Part shown: positions 1 to 9,158 of the stretch, piece by piece
Numbering within the stretch: position 1 is the stretch's first letter
How the letters are laid out: the number at the start of each line of letters is the position of its first letter
Origin: JAWODU01 sp046483125
GTDB lineage: Bacteria; Verrucomicrobiota; Kiritimatiellia; UBA8416; JAWODU01
Length of the DNA: 31,751 nucleotides
Assembly: GCA_046483125.1 (NCBI GenBank)
Contig: JAWODU010000118.1
Location: 1 to 31,751, forward strand
Reading direction: 5' to 3'
Position numbers and translations under genes: made by a program
The notes under the pieces: generated by a model
Databases searched by the model: none
What the model was told of the DNA's origin: nothing
What the model saw: the letters and a program-made list of their open reading frames with translations, nothing else

Positions 1-1
1 A

Positions 2-1726
2 CCTACGTACGACCTTCTCAACAGGGGCGATACCGTGGGCGTATTTCAACTGGAAAGCAGCGGCATGCGCGATCTTATCCGTCGTGTCGGAATCGGCAGT
101 ATTGAGGATCTGATCGCCATGATCGCCCTGTTCCGGCCGGGACCTATGAACATGCTTGACGAGTATGTGAACAGGAAAAGCGGCAAGGCGCGTATTTCAT
201 ATGAACATCCGCTCCTTGAGTCGGTATGCCGCGAGACCTACGGGGTAATGATATACCAGGAACAGGTACAGCGGGCGGCCAACGTGCTGGCAGGATACAG
301 CCTGGGAGAGGGTGACGTTCTCAGGGCGGCTATGGGTAAGAAAAAGGCGGATCTTATGGCCGGACAAAGGGATAAGTTTATAGCCGGCTGTTGGAAAACA
401 AATAAAATACCGAAGAAAAAGGCGGGGGAACTGTTCGATACTCTGGAGAAATTCGCCGGTTACGGTTTCAACAAATCCCACAGCACGGCGTACGCCGTAG
501 TCGCTTACCGGACGGCTTATCTCAAGGCGAACTACCCGGCAGAGTTCATGAGCGCCCTTCTTTCGAGCGAAATCGGCAATTTCGACAAACTCCCGGTTTT
601 CATAGCCGAAGCGGCGGAAACAGGACTTGAAATCCTGCCTCCGGACGTAAATGCCAGCCAGGTCAGGTTTATGCCTGAAGACAACGGCATAAGGTACGGC
701 CTGGCCGGTATTAAGAATGTCGGATCCGGGGCGGCGGAGTCTGTCGTCCGGGAACGCGTTGAAAACGGTCCGTTTTCCGGTTTTATCGATTTCTGTTCAC
801 GGCTCGATCCTCAGTTCGTTAACAGGAAAGCGATTGAGAGTCTTGCCAGGTGCGGGGCTCTGGATTGCTTCGATCTGCACCGGGCGCGTATTTTCAACGG
901 AATCGACTTCGCGATGGCCCGCGCGGCGTCGGCTGAACAGGATCGCCGCAGGGGGCAGGCCAACCTGTTCGATATGATTGAAGACCCCGCTTCGGCAAGC
1001 GCCGAAGACGAGATCCCGGAGTGCGAAGAATGGCATGAAAGCGAGTTGCTTACAGGGGAAAAAGAACTGCTTGGAGTTTACATGAGCGGCCATCCTCTTA
1101 CCCGGTATGCCGGGCTGCTGCAGCGCTACCAGTTGACCGGCGCGGGTGAAATACAGAAACTCGGGCAGAGCACAACAACACGGACCGGCGGGATTATTTC
1201 GCGGTCGTCGGTGAAGACCACGAAAAAGAAAGAGTCCATGGCGTTAATCGAGATTGAAGGGCTGGACGGGAACGCCAGCGCGATCGTTTTCCCCGATGTT
1301 TACCGGCAAAGCCAGGAACTCGTCAAAGAAGGAGCCGCGGTAATGGTCGAAGGTGAGATCAGCGAAAGGGACAACGCCAAAAAACTCATAGTCCAACGGG
1401 TCACACCCCTGTCCCAGGCTCCGGCGAACTATACGCGCAGGATAAGCCTGCATTTGCCTGTGTCTTCAATGGAAGATGGAAAGCTTGAAACCGTGAAGGA
1501 AATTATCCGTATGCACCCGGGCCGGAGCCCTGTAACTCTGTGTCTTCAGTTTCCGTTCGGGGAAAAAGTGTTTGTGGAAGCCGGGGAATCGCTCAGGGCC
1601 CTTGCCGACGAGGAATTTCTTGAAAAACTGGAACACGAACTGGGCGAGGAAGGCGTTTATGTGATCCCCTCCCCTCCGCCGAAACCCAGGCCCCGCCGCC
1701 GATTCAACAGGATGAATACAGCTTGA
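2..1726 (+). CDS. dnaE: DNA polymerase III subunit alpha, C-terminal half (5' end outside window)
   Basis: Replicative DNA polymerase catalytic subunit. The frame is open from base 2 and reads PTYDLLNRGDTVGVFQLESS, the conserved block near the middle of DnaE, so the gene starts before the window and about 574 residues are present. Landmarks in order are FRPGP (about nt 131), IYQEQVQ (about 251), FNKSHSTAYA (about 465), a helix-hairpin-helix GIKNVGSGAA (about 707), and an OB-fold region (about nt 1180-1400) with ALIEIEGLDG. The PHP domain and the catalytic palm aspartates lie upstream and cannot be checked. A short basic tail ends the protein. The next gene starts 114 nt later on the same strand. 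That gap holds no clear promoter or terminator. Identification is secure from motif order. Confidence 0.97.
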   Translation, partial: PTYDLLNRGDTVGVFQLESSGMRDLIRRVGIGSIEDLIAMIALFRPGPMNMLDEYVNRKSGKARISYEHPLLESVCRETYGVMIYQEQVQRAANVLAGYSLGEGDVLRAAMGKKKADLMAGQRDKFIAGCWKTNKIPKKKAGELFDTLEKFAGYGFNKSHSTAYAVVAYRTAYLKANYPAEFMSALLSSEIGNFDKLPVFIAEAAETGLEILPPDVNASQVRFMPEDNGIRYGLAGIKNVGSGAAESVVRERVENGPFSGFIDFCSRLDPQFVNRKAIESLARCGALDCFDLHRARIFNGIDFAMARAASAEQDRRRGQANLFDMIEDPASASAEDEIPECEEWHESELLTGEKELLGVYMSGHPLTRYAGLLQRYQLTGAGEIQKLGQSTTTRTGGIISRSSVKTTKKKESMALIEIEGLDGNASAIVFPDVYRQSQELVKEGAAVMVEGEISERDNAKKLIVQRVTPLSQAPANYTRRISLHLPVSSMEDGKLETVKEIIRMHPGRSPVTLCLQFPFGEKVFVEAGESLRALADEEFLEKLEHELGEEGVYVIPSPPPKPRPRRRFNRMNTA

Positions 1727-1840
1727 CAGTCGCCTCCACGTCTTTCATTATCGTGCCGACTGTATACGATACGTCGGATTGCGGATAAACAGAGGCCTCG
1801 GCACGGCCTTAAGTGAGTACAGCCAACAAGAGCGTGAATT

Positions 1841-4800
1841 ATGCCTGATTCCTCCGATAAGCCGGATTCCGGAAACGCCGCCGGTCAAAACAGAAAATGG
1901 TATCTTAAGATCGACGACGGTTCAGTCTACGGGCCGGTAGACATTGACGGACTGCGCGAATGGTCCAGGGACGGACGAATCGCGCCCGGCAACTCCGTAT
2001 CCAGCGATAAAACCAAATGGATGCCCGCCGAATCGGTTCCCGAACTTGAAATGCACTGGATGGTGGAGTTCATTGACGGAAACACCTACGGGCCGCTGAA
2101 CCTGCAATCCCTCTCGGATCTACTGCAGGATGGAAGTATCGTTGAATCCACCAAATTGACTGATCTGCGCACTAAGAATGCCACCACCGTGGGTCAGAAG
2201 AAAAACGACATTCTCGGCCGCAGGCCGAAGGCTGAAACCCGGGAGACCGGAGAAATTAAACAGCTTCGGAAAAAAGTAAAAGACTCTGAAACCTTGAGGC
2301 TGTCGCGGGAATCCAGGCTCCTTGACAAGCTTGAACAACTCAACAGATACGCCGCCGCCGCGGCAGAACGGATATCGAGGGAAAGGGCGAAGCAGGGAGG
2401 CCCTTCAGAGAAGGATTTCAAAGACAGGATTGCCGGCCTGGAAAAGGACAAAAAGGCCCTTGAAGAGAGCTTCAACAAGGCAAAGAAGCAGCTCGAAAGC
2501 ATCAGGAAGACCGGACAGAAAGAACAGATTGACTGGGTCCAGGGCGAGCGGGCGAGCGGTTCGGGCGTAACAGGGGCAGAAAAGGAGCTCAGGAAAAAGA
2601 TTACGGACTTGCAGAAATTGTCCGATCAGAGACAGGGAGAACTGGAACGGACCCGGAAGGAGCTTGAGTCCCGGAAGGCCGCGTCGGGCAAGATGAAGAC
2701 GGAAGCGGCGCAAAGGGAAGAAACGCTTAAACAACAGATTCAGGAAACAAGCGCTGAACTGAAAAAGGCACGGGAGACGGCCGGCAGACTCCAGGAACTG
2801 CACGCGAACAACGAAACCGAATTGAAAAAGCGCGTGGTCGAGCTCGAAGCAAAGGCCAGGAGCACAGCCGAACATGTCGAGGATACAAAGGGTAAGCTCG
2901 CCGGTACCCGCGCGGCCGTCGAAGATCATGGCTCCAGGGAAGCCCGTCTGAAATCAGAACTCGACGACGCGAAAGCCGCACTCGAACGCGAAAAGGCGCG
3001 GTCGACCGAACTGAAAAAGCAGTTCGCGGAGAAAGAGCGTGAGATTATTGCCCGCGCTGATGAACTGGAAGAGCAGACGCGGAAAACGGCGGATGAACTG
3101 AAAGAAACCAGGGCACAACTTCAGCAGAAGGTACGCGAACACGAAGAGCATCGGACCGATACGGCAAGGAAGCTCGAAGTTTCCGCTTCCACGATAAAGG
3201 AATTGCGGGGAACACACGGAGAAGTACAGAAGCGTGTGTCTGAAAGAGAGCGCGATCTAACCGAACGTATCGAAGAACTGGAAGCCAAGGCGGAATCGGC
3301 CGCCGGGGATCTGTCTGCGAGCCGGAAGAAGCTTCAGCAGGCGGAGGAAGAAAAGAAACAGACTGCTGAGAAGGCCCGTGCGGGAGAACAGACGCTCCAG
3401 TCGAAGGTGCGCGCCCTGGAACAGGACTCCATGGCGGCGTCGGCAAGACTGAATGAAGTACAGCGGGCCCTCGCCGACGAAAAACGCCTGCATGCCGAGA
3501 TAGGTTCCAGGATGGACGAGATGAAGCGGGCAGTTGCCGGCCGTGTTGACGGTCTGGCCGGTTTCGCCGCCGCCGCCGCAGAAACAGTTTCCGGGAACAT
3601 CTCTCTCATTGCGTCTTTGAGGCAAAAACTGAAGCAGGCTGAAGTCAGAAGTGAGCAGGTTACACGTTTGAAGAATGCGGTCATTTCGGCACGGGAAGGG
3701 CTGAGCCGGATCCGCGGCCGCGTGCAGTCGCAAAAAAAGAAATTTTCCGATATCTGCTCCCGCCTGGAATCGGAGAAGGCACAGCTCAAGGATCAGATCG
3801 AGGAATACAAGCAGATACTGGTCGAAGAAACCGACAATATACAGAAGGAACTGACTGACGAAAAATCGTTTTTCGAGTCTGTGCGCGGGGCCTTCGAGCG
3901 GGCTGAAACAAATCACGAGCACCGTATGGGCCAGTTAAAATCCCTCCTTGGCGCCGATCTTGGCGCGCAGAAGTCAATATTTGAACAGCGGAAGGCATCC
4001 CTCCAGCGCGCCCAACAGCTTGAATCCGAACTTCAGAGCTCCCGTACGGAGAAAGAACAGGTTGTCAAGGACCGGGAAGGCAAACTGCAGGAAGCCAAGA
4101 GGCGTATTGACGAACTAACCGCCGAGAAGGACAAGTACCTCGGCCGTGTAACGCAGTTGGAGCGAGAACTTGAACAGGAAAAGAGCTTCGCCGCGGAGCT
4201 CAGAGACAGGAGTCAGAGGAGCGACAGGGAACTGTCCCAGCGCATGGACCAGATCCAGGATGAGTGCCGGAAGCTGACGCGAAAGGCGGGAGAAGCAGAG
4301 CTGAAGCTGGAGCAGGTAAGCAAAGAACGTGACGACGCGCTTGAGGATCTCAAACAGCGAACCGAGGAGTTTCAGACCCAGGAAGCGACGTACACCAGCA
4401 TGCTTGAGGAAGCGAGACAGCATGAGAACGAATTGAGCGCCCGGGTTGACGAGCTGCAGGACCAGTATTCGACGGCGACCGGCAAGGCAGACCAGGTGGA
4501 GTGGGAATCCAGGCAGAAGGAACAGAACCTTAACGACGAAATAGAAAGGCTTCGGAAAGACAAAACCTACCTGGAAGAGCAGATCGAAATCGTTCAGAAC
4601 CAGGCCAACGAATACGCTTCTACTCTCGAGGAAACAAGAGGCGAACTCGCGGACCTGACTACAGCCTACAGATCCGCCGAAAAGGAGGCCGAGGACCGGG
4701 AAAACGCGCTTCGCGAAGAAATGGGCCGCATGAGCGAGGAGACCGAGCAGATCAGGGAGCAGTTGAACAGCGCACAGGCCGCCCTGCAGGACCAGAAAAC

Positions 4801-6499
4801 GCTTCACCTGGATTACGAAAAGAATACGAAGGACCGGGAACAGTCCCTCAGCCGGCGCATCGAACAGCTCACCAGCCGTCTGGATACGGCGGATTCCACT
4901 GTAAAACACGCCAACGAAGAAGTTGCCCGCCACAGGGAAACAATTGAGTCGCTGAGGAGCGATTTATCGGCCAGGGACGAGCGTGCGAACAGCGAACTGG
5001 AAGAAATGCGCGCGCGGTACGCTGAGCTTGAAAAGGAGCTGAACGAACGAAGCGAACAGCTTGAAGAAACAAGAACCACGCTGAAAAACAAGGACAGCGA
5101 ACTGTCGGAATTACAGAAACTTTATCAGTCCGGCCAGGAACTTCTGGACCGTCGCGAGGAAGAATTCGAGCAGTCCATGACGGAACTGCAGGAGAAGTAC
5201 AGGGAGGTAAGCCGGAAACTGGAACAGAGCGAAAAGACCGCCGAGGGCCAGAAGGGTCTGATCCAGCAGAGGGACAGCGAGATCGAGCGTCAGAAAAAGT
5301 TTTTCCAGGAGGAGCAGAAGAATCGGCGGGCCAGGGAGACGGAGCTGGAAGAAGCCCGCAAACGTATTCAGGCGGTGGAGCAGAAGTCCGGGGAACTTGA
5401 GGCGCAGATCCAGGACCATCTCCGAACGATAGAAGAAGAGACAGCGAAACGCAGAAGCGTTGAACAGGCCCTCGAAGAGCAACAGCGCTCTTATGAAAAT
5501 CTGCAGGACCAGTTCAACAACCTCCAGCAGGAACTCGAACACGAACGGGAAATGCTCGAGGAAAGCCAGGCGCAGAGCCAGCACGATCAGGAAGAGCTCA
5601 TGTCCCAGCTCGCGCAGTCGCAGGAGGAAACCGCGCGGGTCACCAAGACCCTGGAAGAGACACGTGAGGAACTTGAACAGCAGAAGTCCCAGCGTGAAGA
5701 CGAAAAGGTGAGCGCTCAGCAGAGGGAAGAAGAACTTGAACTGCGCCTGGAGCAAATGCAGCACGAGCAGAATTCACTTGCGGACCAGTTGGACAAAGCG
5801 GTGCAGGAACTGGAACAGGCGCGTATGCAGTATGAAGACGAACAGGAACAGAATCGTCTTAAAATGGAAGACCTCCGTCAGAACCTGGAACAGCTTCAGC
5901 AGGAAAAGGACACCATTTCCGTTCGGTTCGAACAGCAGAAGAAATTTTACGATGAAGAACGCGAACTGAGACGCAAAAAAGAACTGGAGCTTCTTCAGCA
6001 GAAGAAGGAGGTCCAGGACAAGTCGGGCGACATCCGGCATAAGGATCAGCTTCTGGCTCAACAGAAGAAAATGCACGAGGATGAATCTGCTCGCTGGAAG
6101 AACAAGGAACAGGTTCTCACTCGCCGCATAGAACAGCTTCAAAGGGATTGGAGATCCGCCTCAAGCAAACTTGAGCAGGCGCAAAGGGAATTGCTTCAAC
6201 AGAAAAAGACACTGAAGGTACAGCAAATGAGGGGCTCCTTTTCGCGAAGGGGAGCCGCGGAGGAAAAGGGCGAGGACGCAGACGCCGAACAGCGCAATGT
6301 GTCCCTTCCCGCGTTGGAGCGCGAAGCCGAAGAGGAGCTGAGCGCGTGGAAGCAGAAACGGGAAGCGGACAAGCAATCGCGCGAAGACGACGACTCTGAC
6401 GACACCCCTGAAGCGGGGGCTCCTCCTGACGCGCCGGATGACAATTCACCGCCTCCCAAGTCCACCTTCAGACCCAGGCCCTGGATGAAGTTGAAATAG
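1841..6499 (+). CDS. Giant coiled-coil protein with two N-terminal GYF_2-like domains
   Basis: 1552 residues, function unknown. Residues about 19-70 (WYLKIDDGSVYGPVDIDGL) and about 73-120 (WMVEFIDGNTYGPLNLQSL) are tandem GYF_2/DUF4339-type modules, each with the W..(x)n-YGP signature; such modules usually bind proline-rich peptides. Residues about 135-1480 are almost continuous charged coiled coil (Glu, Lys, Gln, Arg and Leu heptads). It has no Walker A or ABC signature, so it is not an SMC or SbcC ATPase. There is no signal peptide or membrane segment, so it should be cytoplasmic. Two Ala-rich breaks, YAAAAAERIS (about residue 168) and FAAAAAETVS (about 575), resemble each other. The last 70 residues are acidic and proline-rich. 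It is followed 32 nt later by a membrane-anchored coiled-coil protein, suggesting a shared envelope or scaffold role (inference). The ribosome site before ATG 1841 is weak. Confidence 0.9.
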   Translation: MPDSSDKPDSGNAAGQNRKWYLKIDDGSVYGPVDIDGLREWSRDGRIAPGNSVSSDKTKWMPAESVPELEMHWMVEFIDGNTYGPLNLQSLSDLLQDGSIVESTKLTDLRTKNATTVGQKKNDILGRRPKAETRETGEIKQLRKKVKDSETLRLSRESRLLDKLEQLNRYAAAAAERISRERAKQGGPSEKDFKDRIAGLEKDKKALEESFNKAKKQLESIRKTGQKEQIDWVQGERASGSGVTGAEKELRKKITDLQKLSDQRQGELERTRKELESRKAASGKMKTEAAQREETLKQQIQETSAELKKARETAGRLQELHANNETELKKRVVELEAKARSTAEHVEDTKGKLAGTRAAVEDHGSREARLKSELDDAKAALEREKARSTELKKQFAEKEREIIARADELEEQTRKTADELKETRAQLQQKVREHEEHRTDTARKLEVSASTIKELRGTHGEVQKRVSERERDLTERIEELEAKAESAAGDLSASRKKLQQAEEEKKQTAEKARAGEQTLQSKVRALEQDSMAASARLNEVQRALADEKRLHAEIGSRMDEMKRAVAGRVDGLAGFAAAAAETVSGNISLIASLRQKLKQAEVRSEQVTRLKNAVISAREGLSRIRGRVQSQKKKFSDICSRLESEKAQLKDQIEEYKQILVEETDNIQKELTDEKSFFESVRGAFERAETNHEHRMGQLKSLLGADLGAQKSIFEQRKASLQRAQQLESELQSSRTEKEQVVKDREGKLQEAKRRIDELTAEKDKYLGRVTQLERELEQEKSFAAELRDRSQRSDRELSQRMDQIQDECRKLTRKAGEAELKLEQVSKERDDALEDLKQRTEEFQTQEATYTSMLEEARQHENELSARVDELQDQYSTATGKADQVEWESRQKEQNLNDEIERLRKDKTYLEEQIEIVQNQANEYASTLEETRGELADLTTAYRSAEKEAEDRENALREEMGRMSEETEQIREQLNSAQAALQDQKTLHLDYEKNTKDREQSLSRRIEQLTSRLDTADSTVKHANEEVARHRETIESLRSDLSARDERANSELEEMRARYAELEKELNERSEQLEETRTTLKNKDSELSELQKLYQSGQELLDRREEEFEQSMTELQEKYREVSRKLEQSEKTAEGQKGLIQQRDSEIERQKKFFQEEQKNRRARETELEEARKRIQAVEQKSGELEAQIQDHLRTIEEETAKRRSVEQALEEQQRSYENLQDQFNNLQQELEHEREMLEESQAQSQHDQEELMSQLAQSQEETARVTKTLEETREELEQQKSQREDEKVSAQQREEELELRLEQMQHEQNSLADQLDKAVQELEQARMQYEDEQEQNRLKMEDLRQNLEQLQQEKDTISVRFEQQKKFYDEERELRRKKELELLQQKKEVQDKSGDIRHKDQLLAQQKKMHEDESARWKNKEQVLTRRIEQLQRDWRSASSKLEQAQRELLQQKKTLKVQQMRGSFSRRGAAEEKGEDADAEQRNVSLPALEREAEEELSAWKQKREADKQSREDDDSDDTPEAGAPPDAPDDNSPPPKSTFRPRPWMKLK

Positions 6500-6531
6500 A
6501 AGATTTATCCGTCCGGGCTTTTTTGTTCGAT

Positions 6532-7314
6532 ATGGAAACTCCGCCAAAAACACTTAAGTCACGACTGGTCCTGCATTCCGTAAACGGGACAGAACCGGGC
6601 AAAGGGAACGTCGAATACTACGACTCCTTGCCGGCGGCCCGGGATAAGGATCAGTTTCTCAAACAGGCCGGCGAAATGCTTCCGGGCGAAGCCGGGGAAT
6701 CCCTTCCGGTTCTGAGGGCATTTGAGGAATTTCTGGAATCACAGCGGCGGGAGGCGCGGAAGCGTATGCTCGGCATGACCGTGTTTTTTGCCGTCGTTAT
6801 GTTGATCGCCATAGCGGGGGCCGGCGCGGCGGGTTTTTTCCTGCTGTCGCATTTCGAGGCGGACATGCAGGACATGCAGAATGATGTTGCGCGCATGAAG
6901 GAAGAATCATTAATACTGCGGGAACAGACACAACACGCCATACAGCGTTTCGGTAATGATACGGGCGGCCTGAGAGACACACTGTCACGGAACAAAGAAG
7001 CCGTCTCTCGGATTAAATCCGAAATGGGTGTCAAATCGGCAACTTACGACCGGAAACTGAGCCGGATTTCAGACGTGGTGGAAATGATCAAGGTGGAAAA
7101 TGAAAAACTCCGCAAAGCACTGTCCGATATACAGTCGTCACGGAGCGAGGCGGCGGTCAGTCCGGAAGCCGGCCCGCCTGAATCCGGTGCCGTTGACCGT
7201 GAAACGAACGGGGAGATTGCAGGCGACAGGCGCGCGTACGCCGTGCTGAAGCTGTCGATTGAACCGGCCGGTTCCGCAGTCCCCTCTGTCCTGCGGCTTG
7301 CTATTCCGGAATAA
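6532..7314 (+). CDS. Single-pass membrane protein with extracytoplasmic coiled coil
   Basis: 260 residues from ATG 6532; a TTG at 6523 would add three residues and neither has a strong Shine-Dalgarno (SD). I do not recognise a named family. Residues 1-79 are soluble and charged, residues about 80-105 form one strong transmembrane helix (FFAVVMLIAIAGAGAAGFFL), and about 108-205 read as coiled coil with heptads. The C-terminal 50 residues are low complexity, rich in Ala, Gly, Glu and Pro. It lies 32 nt after the GYF coiled-coil gene on the same strand, so the two are probably co-transcribed and may form a membrane-linked coiled-coil pair (inference). Its last 14 nt overlap the end of the convergent LysM gene. 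Confidence 0.82.
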   Translation: METPPKTLKSRLVLHSVNGTEPGKGNVEYYDSLPAARDKDQFLKQAGEMLPGEAGESLPVLRAFEEFLESQRREARKRMLGMTVFFAVVMLIAIAGAGAAGFFLLSHFEADMQDMQNDVARMKEESLILREQTQHAIQRFGNDTGGLRDTLSRNKEAVSRIKSEMGVKSATYDRKLSRISDVVEMIKVENEKLRKALSDIQSSRSEAAVSPEAGPPESGAVDRETNGEIAGDRRAYAVLKLSIEPAGSAVPSVLRLAIPE

Positions 7315-7837
7315 AAAGTTTCCGGCCATTCCGGATGGAGTCGGGGTCGGACAGGTTGTTTGCTTCGACAATGACCTTTACCGTGACTCCGTAAGCTTTG
7401 GCTATTTCGGAAAGGGTTTCTCCTTTTCTTACAACGTGTTCGCGTCCGCGTTTCACGCGCCCGCCTCCCGCGGCAAGATGGGTCTTCATCATGGCTGAAA
7501 TGTTCCCGCTCAATTCTGTTATCACCTGGTCGGCTATCTTACGGCGCGCAATTTCGGCTCCTGCCAGATCTTCTTCGGCTTTGTCCAGCCTTTTGGCCAA
7601 CGCGGCGTTTTCACGGCCGACATCCTGACGGAGGGAATCGAGATCGGTAAAAATTCTCTGCTGTGCTTCGTTGATATCGTCAAGCTGTTCTTCCAACCGA
7701 TGGACTCTTGTGTCCAGATTGTTAAGATCGTTGTATATCTTGACCAGGTCCCTGCGGTGCCGGTCCTGTGTTGTAACGCATCCGGCGACAAGGAAAGCCG
7801 GGAAAGCCATTGTGAGCAGAAATACTGAGAATTTCAT
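7301..7837 (-). CDS. LysM-domain lipoprotein with coiled coil
   Basis: 178 residues from the ATG at 7837, which starts a textbook lipoprotein signal (MKFSVFLLTMAFPAFLVAGC, predicted lipidated Cys20). An in-frame ATG at 7849 would add MDAD. Residues about 28-110 form a coiled coil. Residues about 134-178 are one LysM domain (HVVRKGETLSEIAKAYGVTV ... NGRKLFIPE), the family that binds peptidoglycan glycan strands. The layout (lipid anchor, coiled-coil stalk, cell-wall module) is like an outer-membrane to peptidoglycan tether. It runs convergently to the membrane coiled-coil gene with a 14-nt overlap and divergently from murG, so the neighbourhood is consistently envelope-related. Substrate and partners are not known. 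Confidence 0.9.
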   Translation of the reverse strand: MKFSVFLLTMAFPAFLVAGCVTTQDRHRRDLVKIYNDLNNLDTRVHRLEEQLDDINEAQQRIFTDLDSLRQDVGRENAALAKRLDKAEEDLAGAEIARRKIADQVITELSGNISAMMKTHLAAGGGRVKRGREHVVRKGETLSEIAKAYGVTVKVIVEANNLSDPDSIRNGRKLFIPE

Positions 7838-8001
7838 GTCCGCATCCATAGCAGACAGTTACCCGTCGCGCAAGTTTTGATTGGCTTGCCCTCCGCAGCC
7901 ATGGTTTCAGGGGGCGAAGGAGGGTCATCGGGGGGTGGTTTCCGGAAACATGAACGAGTGCTGGAAGTTCTGCCGTCTGGCGTGTATTCTCCGCCTTGAA
8001 C

Positions 8002-9108
8002 ATGACAGTGGACAAAGGCATTAAAATTGCGATTGCCTGCGGGGGCACGGGCGGGCATGTATTTCCGGGAATAGCCGTTGCCGAAGCTCTCAGGGAACGG
8101 GGTCACACTGTGACCCTGTGGCTGGGCGGCCGGAATATCGAAACAGTCTCCGCCGGCGCGTGGCGGGGCTCTGTCCGGCGCGTGAGAGCGGTCGGTTTTC
8201 CGGGCCGGCTTTCCCTTTACGGTTTGTATTCGATCTGGGTTCTGCTTAAGGCGTGGTATCAGTGCAGGCGGCTCCTGGGCAGGGACCGTCCTCAAGTACT
8301 GCTGGGCATGGGAAGCTACTCTGCGGCACCGCCGGCGCTGGCCGCGCGAAGTCTGGGTATTCCGCTTGTTCTTCATGAAGGGAACGCTGTACCGGGGCGG
8401 GCGAACTCTTTCCTGTCACGTTACGCTGCGGCAATAGGAACCACATTTGATACAGCGGCAAGGTATTTTGATCATTCGGTCATAAAGCCCGTGGGATTTC
8501 CCTTGCGAAAGGAAATGGAGAATCCCCGGGAACCCCTGTTCGGCCCCGGCGATTTTACTCTCCTTGTCCTGGGCGGAAGCCAGGGAGCAATGTGCCTGAA
8601 CCGGGTGGTTCCGGATGCCGTTCGGACGTTATGCGGGTCGGGAGTAAGGCTGAGGGTAATTCATGTTACCGGCGTGGCCGATGAAGGCGCTGTGCGCCGT
8701 GTTTACGAGCGCTCGGCCGTCGAGCATGTTACGGCGGATTTCCTGAAGGAAATGGACAGGGCTTACGGCTGTTCGGATTTCGCGGTGGCGCGTGCCGGAG
8801 CGGGAACATGTTGTGAGCTGGCTGCTTTCGGTGTGCCCGCCCTGCTGGTCCCGTTGTCTTCGGCGCCGCGCGATCATCAGAGGGCCAACGCGAGGGCCAT
8901 GAGAGCGGCCGGGTGCGCGGAGGTTCAGGAGGAGAAGGACCTGACACCGGCAGGTTTCGCGAAATACATGCGCGGGATGATCGATGACCCTGAAAAGAGA
9001 CGGAAAATGAGCGAGGCGGGACGATCTCTGGCCGCGGGGGGCTCGGCGGATCGCCTTGCCGACCTGGTTGAATCCGTAGTGAAAAAACATGAAAAAACCA
9101 CAATTTGA
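8002..9108 (+). CDS. murG: UDP-N-acetylglucosamine--N-acetylmuramyl-pentapeptide pyrophosphoryl-undecaprenol GlcNAc transferase
   Basis: Makes lipid II from lipid I at the inner face of the cytoplasmic membrane, the last cytoplasmic step of peptidoglycan synthesis. The family signature GGTGGHVFPGIAVAEAL is at residues about 14-30. HEGNAVPGRAN and LGGSQGAMCLNRVVP (GT28 C-terminal domain) follow in order. Near the C-terminus ARAGAGTCCELAAFGVPALL matches the UDP-GlcNAc-binding region, although family members usually have T-x-x-E there with Ser or Val rather than Cys-Cys. At 368 residues it is of normal length. I prefer ATG 8002; TTG 7996 and GTG 8008 are also in frame and none has a clear SD. 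No other mur, fts or ddl gene is adjacent, so it sits outside the usual division cluster. Confidence 0.95.
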   Translation: MTVDKGIKIAIACGGTGGHVFPGIAVAEALRERGHTVTLWLGGRNIETVSAGAWRGSVRRVRAVGFPGRLSLYGLYSIWVLLKAWYQCRRLLGRDRPQVLLGMGSYSAAPPALAARSLGIPLVLHEGNAVPGRANSFLSRYAAAIGTTFDTAARYFDHSVIKPVGFPLRKEMENPREPLFGPGDFTLLVLGGSQGAMCLNRVVPDAVRTLCGSGVRLRVIHVTGVADEGAVRRVYERSAVEHVTADFLKEMDRAYGCSDFAVARAGAGTCCELAAFGVPALLVPLSSAPRDHQRANARAMRAAGCAEVQEEKDLTPAGFAKYMRGMIDDPEKRRKMSEAGRSLAAGGSADRLADLVESVVKKHEKTTI

Positions 9109-9158
9109 CCACCGACCATTGCCTGGTTGTCCGGCAGGACCCGGATAGCGAAGAGTCG

